A stretch of 22,100 bases of DNA from Apostichopus californicus. Lineage: Eukaryota > Echinodermata > Holothuroidea > Aspidochirotida > Stichopodidae. A program made the position numbers and the translations under genes. Location: assembly GCA_020650975.1 (NCBI GenBank), contig JAIPMN010003654.1, forward strand, positions 1 to 22,100, given 5' to 3'. A model generated the notes under the pieces. That model worked only from the letters and a program-made list of their open reading frames with translations, made no database searches and was not told the DNA's origin. This document shows, piece after piece, positions 11,201 to 18,286 of the stretch. Each line of letters starts with the position of its first letter. Position 1 is the stretch's first letter.

Positions 11201-14200
11201 ATTATTGCACAAATTTAAATGTGCATTGATGTGCTTTAATATAAATAGTATAGATCAAGTGTTTGATGAGGTTACTACTACTACCTAGACAGTGATGACA
11301 TCGAAAGGGACATAAACCAACTTGTTTATCGATACATGCAATTTATTTTTTGTTAGAGTTACCATATTATGAAATTCGGTCATGTTCATCCTAGTAAGGG
11401 GGGACAATGTCTCTCTGTGATTTCACACTTCATGTTCCCCTTCAAGTCAGGGTGCTGGGTCAGTCAGCCCCACCCCCCCTTCCCACCCTGTTGAAACTCA
11501 GAAGCCAAATGACCAATGAGAAAATGCCCAAACGTTCTTTTAAGTTTTCAGTAAATGACAAGAACATACCTATTTCTGGATTTAATAATCCCACAATTCC
11601 AGTGTAACTAAGGATCTGTCCATGTTGTGTAGTATTAATGACCCATTGTCTCCAATGTCTTGTCCACAATGGAACTGAGATGGTAAACCTAAAGCTCCCT
11701 CTTATGTGGAGTGTATAATGTTATTTAGTCGTTTGCTTCAACCCTCACCCTCCAAGGATAATACACTTGTTGAAACGTAGATGCCCTTCTTCTCCCCTTT
11801 CTTTGTTATTACCCTGTTTTGTGACCGGATACAGCATCCCAAACAGACCAGAGAGGTACATGAAACATTCATGAAACATTCATTCAGCCATTAAAAGTCG
11901 AGGCAATGTCTTGAGCCGTTGCAGGCCTTCTTCTCTTTACAAGGAAAAAGCTTTTAATCTAGAAAAACAGATTTATTTGAAGTCAGTTTTATTGTAGAGA
12001 ATAGATTACTTTATTCTTGACACCAGTTGGAGAGATATAGGAAATTGAAAACCTCATCAATGTTCTGCTTTAAAATCTCATCTTTTTGAGTAGTTTGAAT
12101 AATTTATGTATCTTCCAACAGCAGGTTGATGTGTCAAGTTGCTTTAAAACTGCTTTTTTACCAAATTATTAATGGCCTAGTTGCAGTCCCAAACGAGACT
12201 AATCACTTCTTGAAACCAGGGAGGCGTGGCCGCTATACACAAATTCCACATAATCATCGTGCTTTTCAGTATAGTTTCTATCCTAGGACTATTAAAGACT
12301 GGAATACGCAATCCTCGGCTGTTATAGAGTGCCCTAGTCTTGAGGTGTTTAAGACAAGATTGCCCACGCATTGTTATTAGCATTGCTGAGCTGCGCACCA
12401 ACATCCTCGTTGTGATACCCGAGAGGGGTTTTTTAACGGTTTTCTAACAGAGAAAACTAAACTGGTTGTTACGTCTCTTGAGTGTAACTTTTAAGATTTC
12501 ACTGCACTGTATCATTTTGCCTGCCGTTGGTCTTGACAGAGCTGGTTCGGCCAGGGCGGTGCTCCGTTCGTCGGGATCATCATCAGTCCGTACCAGAGGA
12601 GCGACACCTCTATGATTAACTGTCTGATGGTAAAACAAGTGGAATACGTTGCCGACGAAGAATGTGAGTTGATTTGTAGTAATGATAACTCATAATGGTA
12701 ATAATCATATTTATATCAAAAATTCAAAGAAAAAAAGGGGGATTGGAACACAAGAAGCTGTCTTTGAAATGTTCAACAATTTTGAAATTTCAAAGTCAGT
12801 TTTCCATTTACTTGTAGTAATAAATAACATAGCAACAACAACACTTATGTTAATATGATCAGCGAATTGTATTTTTCGATGTTCTGTGTTTTATTGGATG
12901 TTAGGTCACCAATCAAAACAGAATAGCTGTTAAATCCTTGGTCTGGATCAAATCAATGTTCACAGTCACCGAGAAATTTTGACCTGGACTATTCTTTTAA
13001 TTTTCGAATATGTTATTTCTGTCCAAGTTACTAATTAATTAATGTTTGTTTCCACTTTTCCTGCAGATCAACCTTTCCAGTTTGACTTTTCGACAAACAT
13101 AGAAAATGCTAATCCTGGGCTACTTGTCCAAAAGAGCATAGAGTTGATGGAGATGTTTCAAGGTCACCCTGTGTAAGTAATTACAAGTCTTTGAAATAGC
13201 TATTTGTTATATATGGCCACCAATTTCTGACAGGCTCACCAAATCTATCATGTTTGATATAAAATCGGCGTTGAAGGCAGTTATTTTATGATGTCTAGTT
13301 GCCACATACAGCCATTGGGATAGCCACAGCACTCGAATCGTCAATAAATGCTTCATGTCGGTGGGGGGGCGGGTGAAGGGGAGGACTGCCCTCCTTTAAC
13401 TTTATCACCAAAGGAATGTTAAACTAACAGATACTTACTGATTCTGTTGGATGGGAAGAAGTTCCATCACCCAGAAACTGTAACATGTAACAGGTAATCA
13501 CATTCTAAAAGCAACTGTGGAAAATTTCACCTTTCTTCATCATTCTGTGAAAACTGACTGCGCTTGTCTAAACCAATGAAATAACCTGCTCTGGGATTCC
13601 ATGGTGAACGGTTTGTATTGTGTGGTACGATCCTCACCATTGTTTTGACACATCAAAGTGGTGTAATTATATAGACTTCAAAGGAAAGCAACTTGGAATT
13701 TATTATTTGGAATGAAATTTCAGTAAAGCCAGCTCATGCTATACATTGTTAGTACTATAATCTCTTCAAAACAAATTGGAAAATATAAACCCAAATCAAC
13801 TTGTACCTCATTATTTTTTCATTTCGATCCTAGCAGGATCTTCTTCAGAGGCTTCAGCCTATGAAGAAGATCCTGCTAGGATGGAAACATCAGGCCCTCT
13901 TTAATACTTATTACACATTCTCTTACACAGGCTCTTTAGTAGATAAGCAGTTTGCTAACATTTTGTTTAAATTTATTTTCATGATTATTTCGAAAACAAT
14001 TGCGGCAAACAAGCTAATCATATAGACATTGAACGGAATGTCATCTCAGACAGCATCGAAAACTTAATCAATATCAAATCGTCAAAGCTGCTTCCATGAG
14101 TTGCAGTGCTCGAAATGTGAGCATGTTTGGTGTTTGTTTATAGCCGTATGCGATCTTAAGGATGTGTGGCACCTTTTATTTAATAAGATTGTCGCATGAT

Positions 14201-15610
14201 ATGGATTGATTGATTTATCAGAATGATCGATTATCTTACAGACCTATCCTGATGAATGAGCTTTACAACAATACCTGTACTTACCTAACAACGGTAAGTT
14301 TCTCTTATTTAAATTACACTGTATTTGCTTTAGAAGCTATCTTTAACTGATGCGTAGGCTACACCTTAACTTAGCAGATCAAACCTACTCCCTACCGACG
14401 CATAGAAAGTAACATTTTGCCTTGGGACCTCTAATGCACCCCTCCAGTAAGGTTTCAATTGTTCTCATTTTCAAATTTGACAAAGCTATTGACAAAGTCA
14501 AAGCTTTTACTGCTGTTTCAACTTGTCAAGGTATAGTCAAATGGGGATAGCCAAATCACTGGTCATTAAATGCTTCAAGTCGGGGAGGGGGGGTGAAGGA
14601 GAGGAATGCCTTCCTTGATCTTTATCACCAAAGGAATGTTAAACTAACAAATACTTACTGATTCTCTTGGATGGGAAGAAACTCCATCAGAAACTGCTTC
14701 TTTTTGTAAGCATACAGGAGACACAAACCCAACCGTCACAGTACCTAATACGATACAGATCTCTGTGATGGACAATCCTGGCTCGGTTTGGGAGATATGC
14801 TAGTTTAAATATCGTCTCTGGAAGCTGTCGTTTGTAAACTCTGTTCATATTACACGATCTTTCTCTCGTAACACAAACCATTCATAACCAACAGTTTCTC
14901 CCATGTGATCAGGGTTATAATACCTCCATGGTTGTTTATAATCATGATTAAGAAGTGGATCATTAAGCCAGTCCCACACTGCCGGACTGAACAAAACCCG
15001 ACTCAATTAGACCACAGCGACCTGGTTTCGATTGTCGTCAAGACATGCAGCCGTACAACCGACCCGGACAAACTGTATTCTGCTCTGATAGTTTACTAGC
15101 AAAGTAATTTCCCAGTGATCATTTACATTGGTATTTGAAACTCGGCAGTTGTAGTCCACATGTTAAAGTTTCCCGGACTGAAGCCGACATGAATGATAAA
15201 CAGACAAAAATCTTGATCATTTGGTAGGTTTTATTACACTCACACCTTTCAGAGTATCTCTGGTTTGCTATATTACGACAATACTGAGTACAAAGATTAC
15301 TCAGGGCTAATTGAAACCACTGTTGAGTACAATGTCACTGATGGGCTTCTACACCAGTGTTACTAACCACCGTTCTTTCTTACTATGTGACTATCTGAAG
15401 TTATTGATAATGTTTAATAGCTCCATCTTGTTTTTGTCACCTCTTTGTTCTTAGACCTTGTCATCCATCTGCAGTCATTACCAGAGTCAAGAGCATAAGC
15501 AAATCATCCAAGAAGAACTCCGGAGACTTCTGCTTCCACCAGAAAGGGAAAACGATGACAACGAGAGGGACGCAACGGTTGAGAACACCTCGGACAATGA
15601 CCACGGCTGA
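417..15610 (+). CDS. MYSM1: MYSM1 orthologue (histone H2A deubiquitinase), 17 exons, 5' end outside window
   Basis: The spliced product is a nuclear zinc metalloprotease that, in the known family, removes monoubiquitin from lysine 119 of histone H2A and activates transcription. Joined exons: 417-486, 1172-1267, 2558-3260, 4297-4456, 5631-5761, 6379-6517, 6747-6877, 7244-7338, 7771-7832, 7973-8048, 8639-8689, 9518-9653, 10981-11108, 12540-12663, 13067-13172, 14242-14293, 15455-15610. All introns are GT-AG and the frame is continuous to TGA at 15608. Counting from the first full codon in the window, residues 1-55 are SANT/Myb, 56-290 an acidic region, about 298-387 SWIRM 1, about 388-478 SWIRM 2, 479-554 linker, about 555-735 MPN+ with JAMM residues E579, H638, H640, S648 and D651. 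The order SANT, SWIRM, MPN is diagnostic for MYSM1. The extra SWIRM is unusual. The N terminus before the SANT domain is missing from the window. Confidence 0.95.
605..770 (+). mobile_element. tRNA-derived SINE-like element in intron 1
   Basis: A type-2 RNA polymerase III promoter is visible: box A TGGCCGATTGG at 609-619 and a box B variant GGTTAGATCCC at 665-675 (C to A in the usual GGTTCGA). The GGCCGGGTC after box B pairs partly with upstream bases, as a decayed tRNA would. The following 90 bases contain no coding signal and are taken as the SINE body. No clear tail or target-site duplication was found, so the borders are approximate and the copy looks old. It lies between exons 1 and 2. 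Confidence 0.6.
1172..1267 (+). CDS. MYSM1: MYSM1 exon 2: second half of SANT/Myb domain
   Basis: The exon is phase 0 on both sides (32 codons), with acceptor TCTTGCAG and donor GTAGAT, a weak donor. It encodes [15 protein letters not shown] then [17 protein letters not shown]: the second and third SANT helices with the second tryptophan and the aromatic that replaces the third. The family uses this domain for DNA and histone binding. It joins directly to LFLDAV of the preceding exon, as expected for a SANT fold, so no exon belongs between them. Confidence 0.93.
1360..1708. repeat. 24-bp minisatellite, about 14 units, intron 2
   Basis: The unit GGTTTCAAAATTTGTAAGAAGC plus two bases repeats head to tail with small substitutions and almost no length change. 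Because 24 is a multiple of 3, frames stay open on both strands across the array, producing long spurious repetitive reading frames (for example GFKICKKH units). Nearly every unit contains GTAAGA, which matches a 5' splice-site core. The array begins about 90 bp after the exon 2 donor. Confidence 0.95.
2157..2266. repeat. (TTA)n microsatellite in intron 2
   Basis: About 105 bp of TTA/ATT repeats with a few interruptions (TTTTA, ATGATT, ATCATT). Its purity suggests length polymorphism. The rest of 1750-2557 is AT-rich intron with no other feature except a C/A-rich stretch near 2500-2520. Confidence 0.97.
2558..3260 (+). CDS. MYSM1: MYSM1 exon 3: long acidic, low-complexity region
   Basis: This 703-bp exon enters in phase 0 after TATTGCAG and leaves in phase 1 at GTGAGT. 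It codes for about 234 residues between SANT and SWIRM. The region is highly acidic, with runs such as [31 protein letters not shown] and [15 protein letters not shown], and is probably disordered. The family also has a long variable acidic segment here. Two hydrophobic patches next to acidic residues, IDIL and IFVV, look like SUMO-interacting motifs. GC content is higher than in the flanking introns. There is little direct sequence similarity that I can assert; the assignment rests on phase, position and composition. Confidence 0.85.
3799..4044 (-). mobile_element. tRNA-derived SINE with perfect 12-bp target-site duplication, intron 3
   Basis: On the minus strand the element starts near 4044 with a tRNA-like head: box A TGCTCAGTGGT and box B GGTTCGAGTCAC (about 3972-4024 read backwards). 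A unique body of about 150 bp follows, ending in a CATA-type tetranucleotide tail at 3799-3814. TGTCTATTTGTA occurs on both sides (3787-3798 and 4045-4056), a perfect 12-bp target-site duplication that fixes both ends and indicates a recent LINE-assisted insertion. Total length is 246 bp. The LINE partner is not identified. Confidence 0.88.
4297..4456 (+). CDS. MYSM1: MYSM1 exon 4: N-terminal half of SWIRM domain 1
   Basis: The exon enters in phase 1 and leaves in phase 2 (donor GTAAGA). It encodes [19 protein letters not shown], then a lysine-rich loop, then [16 protein letters not shown]. The pattern ITEEE...FF...PERYLxIRNxIxxxW is the MYSM1-type SWIRM first half. The acceptor could be 4297 or 4294 (GAGCAG offers two AGs three bases apart); I chose the CAG. 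Both keep the frame and differ by one residue. Confidence 0.92.
4587..4599. repeat. Run of 13 G in intron 4
   Basis: A homopolymer of 13 G follows GGGGTGT. It is prone to slippage and may be mis-sized in an assembly. The remainder of intron 4 (4457-5630) is AT-rich; a 7-bp stem GTAGCGG/CCGCTAC (4765-4771 with 4784-4790) is the only other structure seen. Confidence 0.9.
5631..5761 (+). CDS. MYSM1: MYSM1 exon 5: C-terminal half of SWIRM domain 1
   Basis: This 131-bp exon has acceptor TTTGTCAG and donor GTAGGA, entering in phase 2 and leaving in phase 1. It completes the tryptophan and reads [43 protein letters not shown]. The helix SIxSIHxYLExIGAIN closely resembles the vertebrate MYSM1 SWIRM. 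The loop before DVN is one residue shorter than in the second copy, and the glycine of the usual GDVN is absent. It can join in frame to exon 6 or to exon 8. Confidence 0.93.
5912..6012. repeat. ACACATATGCAT-type simple and direct repeats in intron 5
   Basis: TGCAAATGTTCACACAAGT occurs twice (near 5917 and 5992) and brackets a stretch of alternating TACACATATGCA and GTACACA units that are partly palindromic. It is low-complexity DNA inside intron 5 (5762-6378), where nothing else was found. Confidence 0.7.
6379..6517 (+). CDS. MYSM1: MYSM1 exon 6: N-terminal half of duplicated SWIRM domain 2
   Basis: The acceptor is TTCATCAG and the donor GTAAGC; phases are 1 in and 2 out, identical to exon 4. 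It reads [46 protein letters not shown]. From the D of the SWIRM start to the closing W it has the same length as exon 4 without a gap, and shares ITEEE, FF, PE-YL-IRN and W. The stretch [10 protein letters not shown] resembles vertebrate MYSM1 more closely than exon 4 does. There is no stop or frameshift, so it looks functional. Confidence 0.9.
6555..6596 (+). repeat. Hammerhead-like repeat motif in intron 6
   Basis: The sequence can fold as three stems around a hammerhead core: stem I GCCT (6556-6559) with AGGC (6591-6594); CTGAAGA (6560-6566, fitting CUGANGA); stem II GATCC (6568-6572) with GGATC (6578-6582); GAA (6583-6585); stem III AC/GT (6586-6589); and C6590 at the cleavage position. 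One extra A (6567) sits between the core and stem II. The same sequence recurs twice near 13822-13895. Hammerhead motifs are known in Penelope-like retroelements; the link here is inference. Confidence 0.5.
6747..6877 (+). CDS. MYSM1: MYSM1 exon 7: C-terminal half of duplicated SWIRM domain 2
   Basis: This is a 131-bp exon, the same length as exon 5, with the same phases (2 in, 1 out), acceptor TTAAACAG and donor GTAAGT. It reads [43 protein letters not shown]. It shares ESSKP, the IR.S core, DV..I..IH..LE..G.IN with exon 5. It retains the GDV turn expected of the family. It joins in frame to exon 8. Confidence 0.9.
7244..7338 (+). CDS. MYSM1: MYSM1 exon 8: basic linker after SWIRM 2
   Basis: The acceptor is CTTTTTCTCAAG, and the donor GTACAC is non-optimal. 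Phase 1 entry forces the frame [17 protein letters not shown] then [15 protein letters not shown], leaving in phase 0. Another frame in the same bases is also open ([18 protein letters not shown]), but it does not fit the phase of either neighbouring exon. The encoded segment is basic and probably a flexible linker. This is the least certain frame choice in the gene. Confidence 0.72.
7350..7545. repeat. AT-rich tandem repeat in intron 8
   Basis: GTTTATATTTCTTGATGTTA and its continuation ATGTATGCTAATATATGTTA start at about 7397 and 7466, with a partial third copy at 7523, giving irregular spacings of 69 and 57 bp. Inside are further ATATATGTTA sub-repeats. It is noncoding and sits just after the exon 8 donor. 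Confidence 0.85.
7771..7832 (+). CDS. MYSM1: MYSM1 exon 9: short linker exon
   Basis: This 62-bp exon enters in phase 0 after CCTTTTCAG and leaves in phase 2 at GTATAT. It reads [20 protein letters not shown] and splits an arginine codon with exon 10. The lysine/glutamate run followed by PVPEPKRP resembles the KVPRPTK segment that precedes the MPN domain in vertebrate MYSM1. Phase agrees on both sides. Confidence 0.8.
7973..8048 (+). CDS. MYSM1: MYSM1 exon 10: segment just before the MPN domain
   Basis: The acceptor is ATGTTTGCAG and the donor GTAAGT; it leaves in phase 0. It reads [25 protein letters not shown]. The motif SxxDPFxLxxCxxF is a recognisable MYSM1 feature immediately upstream of the metalloprotease fold. 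Phase joins cleanly to exons 9 and 11. Confidence 0.9.
8049..8638 (+). other. Intron 10, no feature seen
   Basis: AT-rich intron between the PKSRYDPF exon and the first MPN exon. An open frame continues from the donor to 8246 ([14 protein letters not shown] and onward), but it has no family similarity and simply reads through the donor GTAAGT. No repeat was recognised. Confidence 0.6.
8639..8689 (+). CDS. MYSM1: MYSM1 exon 11: first strand and helix of MPN domain
   Basis: This 17-codon exon is phase 0 on both sides, with acceptor TCTGAAAG and donor GTGAGT. It reads [17 protein letters not shown], matching the start of the MPN fold (PFxVxIxxxALxxMDLHAH). The HAH is supplied by the next exon. 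Confidence 0.93.
8808..9168 (+). mobile_element. piggyBac-type non-autonomous element, copy 1 (intron 11)
   Basis: The 361-bp element is bounded by TTAA at 8804-8807 and TCAA (decayed TTAA) at 9169-9172. Termini are imperfect inverted repeats: AGGCATTGAAGACTC at the left and, read from the right end inward, AGGGTGTGAAGACTC (12 of 15 match). It is about 90% identical by eye to the copy at 17430. TTAA duplication and short terminal repeats are typical of piggyBac-superfamily MITEs. No transposase is present. Confidence 0.82.
9518..9653 (+). CDS. MYSM1: MYSM1 exon 12: MPN domain with catalytic glutamate
   Basis: The acceptor is TACCTTTCAG and the donor GTATTA; it leaves in phase 1. It reads [20 protein letters not shown], then [15 protein letters not shown] after a variable stretch. 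E579 in [10 protein letters not shown] is the general-base glutamate of the JAMM motif. A GT inside AAG-GTAGCT at 9598-9603 was considered as a donor and rejected, because the conserved [15 protein letters not shown] lies beyond it. Confidence 0.96.
9787..9967. repeat. Inverted-repeat (foldback/MITE-like) element in intron 12
   Basis: Left arm 9787-9812 and right arm 9942-9967 are inverted repeats of 26 bp with 4 mismatches, each holding GACCGAGGAC at its inner side. CCGAGGAC occurs again in direct orientation at 9883-9890 and 9915-9922, so the interior also carries the motif. The whole is 181 bp. No certain target-site duplication was seen. It may be a small MITE or a recombined repeat. Confidence 0.65.
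10088..10227. repeat. Two-copy tandem duplication in intron 12
   Basis: A segment of about 55 bp is present near 10088-10142 and again near 10168-10227. Shared blocks include TTTTGTTTT, ATGGAGAC, CTGTCAAATTATTG and ATTTTATTT. The rest of intron 12 to 10980 is AT-rich and featureless. Confidence 0.75.
10981..11108 (+). CDS. MYSM1: MYSM1 exon 13: JAMM zinc-binding motif
   Basis: The acceptor is CACACAG and the donor GTAACG. It reads [43 protein letters not shown]. The H-S-H-P-x6-S-x-x-D signature is complete (H638, H640, S648, D651), so the enzyme should bind zinc and be active. [20 protein letters not shown] is the MYSM1 form of the motif. Confidence 0.97.
11109..12125 (+). other. Intron 13, first kilobase, no clear feature
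   Basis: AT-rich sequence without recognisable coding signal. A short plus-strand reading frame at 11407-11607 has no recognisable motif. A C-rich stretch occurs at 11466-11480. Confidence 0.5.
12126..12380 (+). pseudogene. 3' end of a CR1/Jockey-like non-LTR retrotransposon ORF2, fragment
   Basis: The frame reads [20 protein letters not shown], then [52 protein letters not shown] and a stop at 12378-12380. The pattern Y-x-I-x-NG-L-V...R-R-x-x-x...S-F-x-P-R-T-I-x-x-W-N...A-x-S-L-x-x-F-K-x-x-L is the conserved C-terminal end of reverse-transcriptase ORFs in CR1, Jockey and related LINEs. The catalytic reverse transcriptase and endonuclease are absent, so it is a 5'-truncated, dead copy inside intron 13, in the same orientation as the host gene. 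Confidence 0.8.
12540..12663 (+). CDS. MYSM1: MYSM1 exon 14: MPN domain core strands
   Basis: The acceptor is TCTTGACAG and the donor GTGAGT; phase is 0 in and 1 out. It reads [19 protein letters not shown] then [24 protein letters not shown]-x-PFVGxIxSPY matches the strand after the JAMM helix in the family (FIGMIVSPY). Confidence 0.95.
13067..13172 (+). CDS. MYSM1: MYSM1 exon 15: end of MPN domain
   Basis: The acceptor is TTTTCCTGCAG and the donor GTAAGT; phase is 1 in and 2 out. It reads [17 protein letters not shown] then [19 protein letters not shown]. The P-x-x-F/FEV-like opening and a following helix correspond to the closing strand and C-terminal helix of the MPN+ fold. Confidence 0.9.
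13316..13480 (+). repeat. Dispersed direct repeat, copy A (intron 15)
   Basis: About 160 bp shared with 14541-14696, with high identity in TTTATCACCAAAGGAATGTT, AAACTAACAGATACTTACTG and TTGGATGGGAAGAA. Small indels occur in the G-rich segment near 13360-13380. The element type is not recognised; no terminal repeats or target duplications were found. Confidence 0.85.
13822..13895. repeat. Near-perfect palindrome of two hammerhead-like motifs, intron 15
   Basis: Bases 13822-13853 are the inverted complement of 13856-13887 with 2 mismatches in 32, separated by only 2 bases. Each arm is a copy of the motif at 6555-6596 (TGAAGAAGATCC, TGCTAGGATC). The plus-strand arm has decayed core bases (CTGA to ATGA, TCGAAAC to TGGAAAC) but keeps AGGCC beyond it. 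The head-to-head arrangement would form a long cruciform or hairpin. Confidence 0.88.
14242..14293 (+). CDS. MYSM1: MYSM1 exon 16: short C-terminal exon
   Basis: This 52-bp exon has acceptor TATCTTACAG and donor GTAAGT; phase is 2 in and 0 out. It reads [17 protein letters not shown]. Similarity to the family is weak here, and the call rests on splice signals and phase continuity. Confidence 0.8.
14541..14696 (+). repeat. Dispersed direct repeat, copy B (intron 16)
   Basis: This is the second copy of the repeat at 13316-13480, same orientation, about 1.2 kb away with exon 16 between the copies. Divergence is perhaps 15%, so the duplication is not very recent. The rest of intron 16 to 15454 shows nothing else I can support. 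Confidence 0.85.
15455..15610 (+). CDS. MYSM1: MYSM1 exon 17: C-terminal helix, acidic tail and stop
   Basis: The acceptor is TTTGTTCTTAG. It reads [19 protein letters not shown] then [17 protein letters not shown], ending in an acidic tail [13 protein letters not shown] and TGA at 15608-15610. The family also ends with a helix followed by a charged tail. The 3' untranslated region follows. Confidence 0.88.
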   Translation, partial: TLSSICSHYQSQEHKQIIQEELRRLLLPPERENDDNERDATVENTSDNDHG

Positions 15611-16312
15611 AGGGATACTGACGTGACCAGCCTAGATGGGTTGAGACTCTACCCATAAATAGAGCAGATGAAATTATTTGAGGCATCTAACTGCTGGTCG
15701 AAGGAGCATTCGGTCTCTCGAAGCAGATACCTCGATGTGAACCACATGCGTCGTTCGTAAACCGAGACCCAGACACTGCGGTTGAAGGGATTGATGCAGT
15801 TGTGATATCGACATCGTAGTGTACTTTTGAACACTGGGCTTACGAAATGGTTACCATGATACGAGTTGGTCATTCGAATTTCAGGGAATAGTGAAGGGTT
15901 CAAATTTTGCAAAGCAAATCTGAAGGCTCTGACCTTTTTCTCATATAAAAGACTTGTCTACTATGTACAAAGACTGCTATACATCTTTGCACTTGTAAAT
16001 CACTTTACCTATTCCTGGTAGCGTTTTGCAATGCAATACTGGATAAATTATTCCTTGAATTCTGAAATAATAGACTCGGACAATGTACTTTGAGCATTTT
16101 GCTATAGTTGTGTTTATTATTGATGTCATTTGTGGAAACACCTGGCTGCATAGCATATTTGCTAACAGTTCCCAATCAAGCTATTTCTATTCCAAGATGA
16201 TGTGTTTTATGCTGAAATATATCAGAGGGATACACAGTTGCATAGCTACTGATACATGCCCCTCCCTCCCTTGATTTATAAACCAAGGAAAAACAGCGTC
16301 TGAAATGTGTGA

Positions 16313-16318
16313 AATAAA
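16313..16318 (+). terminator. Candidate poly(A) signal 1 of MYSM1
   Basis: This is the first AATAAA hexamer after the stop codon, about 700 bp downstream of it. Cleavage would be expected 10-30 bases further on. Confidence 0.55.
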
Positions 16319-16478
16319 ATATACAGGAGAACAGGGTTAGAAACATGTACAACAATCAAACATGATATTAGTGCTTGTAATAATTACCTGAGCAAAGATA
16401 CATGTTTATGTTACACAGTCAGAAGAATTGGTCAGGTGCATTACTTTAGTTATTTGTCCATGCACCCCAAACCATGAG

Positions 16479-16484
16479 AATAAA
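16479..16484 (+). terminator. Candidate poly(A) signal 2 of MYSM1
   Basis: A second AATAAA, followed within 10 bases by a G-rich stretch (TTGGGGATA). It may be used instead of, or together with, the upstream signal. Confidence 0.45.
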
Positions 16485-16509
16485 GCATTGGGGATACCAA
16501 GATGCATGA

Positions 16510-17425
16510 GCACTAGATTACCCGCTATATCCATTGACAAGGGTTAAAAAACTAATATATAAAATAATTATCCAAATGACCATCCCATAACTATTCATAA
16601 TGATCAATCAATGTGTCGTCGATATTTAACCGATCACCAAATCTTGGGTGGGAGTACATCTTAACTCACAAGATTAGAATACTGGTTCAAACCCATCAAC
16701 CTAATGCATATAGAATGAAAGGAAAGTATCGCACATGAAATAGCGCCCTCACAATTTGTCATGTGATCACCCACGGTCCATTTTGCTATGCACTAGCATA
16801 ACCCATTATCTAATCTGACATACCATTCTATTGGACTATCATGAACCATCAATCCATGAAATATCAATAACATCAATATGGACACAATGTAAGTACAAAT
16901 ACCTGCAACGTGAATAACGTCAAATATATCGAAAGTGAGCACTACTTGTTGTCACTCGAATCGTAATATTTTATTATCAAATTCAGTTCAGGTTTCTCAA
17001 CTCTTCAGCCTTGTATGGTCGGACAACAACGCCAACACATGTTGGCTGGGATGCACCGCTCTAGTGTGCCTTCCATTCGGCTCGGTGATACGATTCACAT
17101 CACTATGTGAAACTGACGAAAACCTAATAATTTAACATGTATATAAAACTATCATTACTATAATCACATGACGAGACTTCGCATTAACCAGGAGAATCTT
17201 CAGTTACAGTCAATATTTCGACTACTGTCACTACATTAACTGCGGTACATTACTAAAGGACAGGGTCAAGAGGGTGTCCAGTAATTGGTCAATAGTGATT
17301 CCCCCTGAGCATGGTAAGAGCACTGGTCACCATCATGAAGTATTACCAAGCCCTACCTATTCAAGAGTTCATCTCACTACACTCAAGTTGTTGGGTCAGT
17401 ATAAACTTACTGATGAAACAGTTGC
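16510..17425. other. Intergenic DNA, no feature seen
   Basis: AT-rich sequence with short random reading frames only (for example 16935-17135). No splice-bounded coding segment, RNA gene or repeat could be recognised. Confidence 0.5.
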
Positions 17426-17429
17426 TTAA

Positions 17430-17791
17430 AGGCATTGAAGACTCACCCCAAGCCGCGTGCCGCGCTCTGCAAAAGTTCACTTTCCGTTGCTTGCAAGTGG
17501 AGTTTTCTTCTTGTCGCTACAAAATGCAGACAGTAATGAAACGTGATACATTGTTATCTTTAGCTGGACCTGAGATGTCCATCGCTGTATCGTGTGTACA
17601 CTGTACTGTGGGTATTGACCGCAGCTGTATGTATACTGACTGTGCACTAGTGTCTAATTACCGACGGTAGCAAGCTGTGTGTGTATTTTCTGGGATCGAT
17701 GGTGGTGTCTAACACTTCTGTTACACCTCATTCGAAACTAGGTCAGATTACCGGCATTAGACGTTTCTTTTTGCGCGAGTCTTCACACCCT
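17430..17791 (+). mobile_element. piggyBac-type non-autonomous element, copy 2 (downstream of MYSM1)
   Basis: A 362-bp element with TTAA at both borders (17426-17429 and 17792-17795), a perfect target-site duplication. Terminal inverted repeats AGGCATTGAAGACTC and AGGGTGTGAAGACTC match at 12 of 15 positions. It is the same orientation and nearly the same length as copy 1. A frame continues from upstream through most of this copy (to 17668), and the equivalent frame is open in copy 1 up to a stop near 9015. No transposase motif is present. Confidence 0.88.
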
Positions 17792-17799
17792 TTAACTCA

Positions 17800-18278
17800 G
17801 AATTAACTTGCCACAAGATTATTAAAATAGATCAAACTGAAAACACCCTCTATGATTTTTTCCCCCTCATCAAATCAGCATTCAATCATCAAGTTATTAA
17901 GTGTTTTGTCTCACATCCACTTGTTTGTTAATTTGGTATTAATCACATGCATGCAATAAACAAAATATACAAACGTTACAAAACTTTCTACATTTTCTTT
18001 AATGGTAAATGTTATAACACTTTGATAGTTAAGCTAATGTGACTACATCGGACTCGTTATTGGATTTCAGTGTGCAAATACTTCAAGCAATTGCAACAGT
18101 TTAAACACCAACAGCTGCGTCAATGTCCATTTAAATCTCAGTGGAAGTTATCATTTTCTATCTGATGTAGTAATTTCTTAACAATATCTATCTATATGCA
18201 TATTCCTACTGGGGGCCAGAAACTTTTTGACCGCAAAAAAATCCACAATCGTCAGCCAAGTGTCAGCACATGGAGTGA
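17800..18278. other. Intergenic DNA, no feature seen
   Basis: AT-rich sequence between two MITEs. No coding segment or repeat could be supported. Confidence 0.5.
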
Positions 18279-18286
18279 GTTATTAA

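Larger units (their letters stand above)
15611..16500 (+). other. MYSM1: MYSM1 3' untranslated region (extent approximate)
   Basis: Noncoding sequence follows the stop codon. The first canonical poly(A) signal is AATAAA at 16313-16318, the second AATAAA at 16479-16484. The UTR therefore probably ends near 16335 or 16500. No intron signals stand out. Confidence 0.6.

Noticed and set aside
15649-15912. Minus-strand open frame in the 3' untranslated region
   Set aside because: No recognisable motif and antisense to the MYSM1 transcript; chance frame.
17311-17670. 119-residue plus-strand open frame as a gene
   Set aside because: Two thirds of it lies inside the TTAA-flanked MITE and the rest is unrelated flanking DNA; no domain seen.
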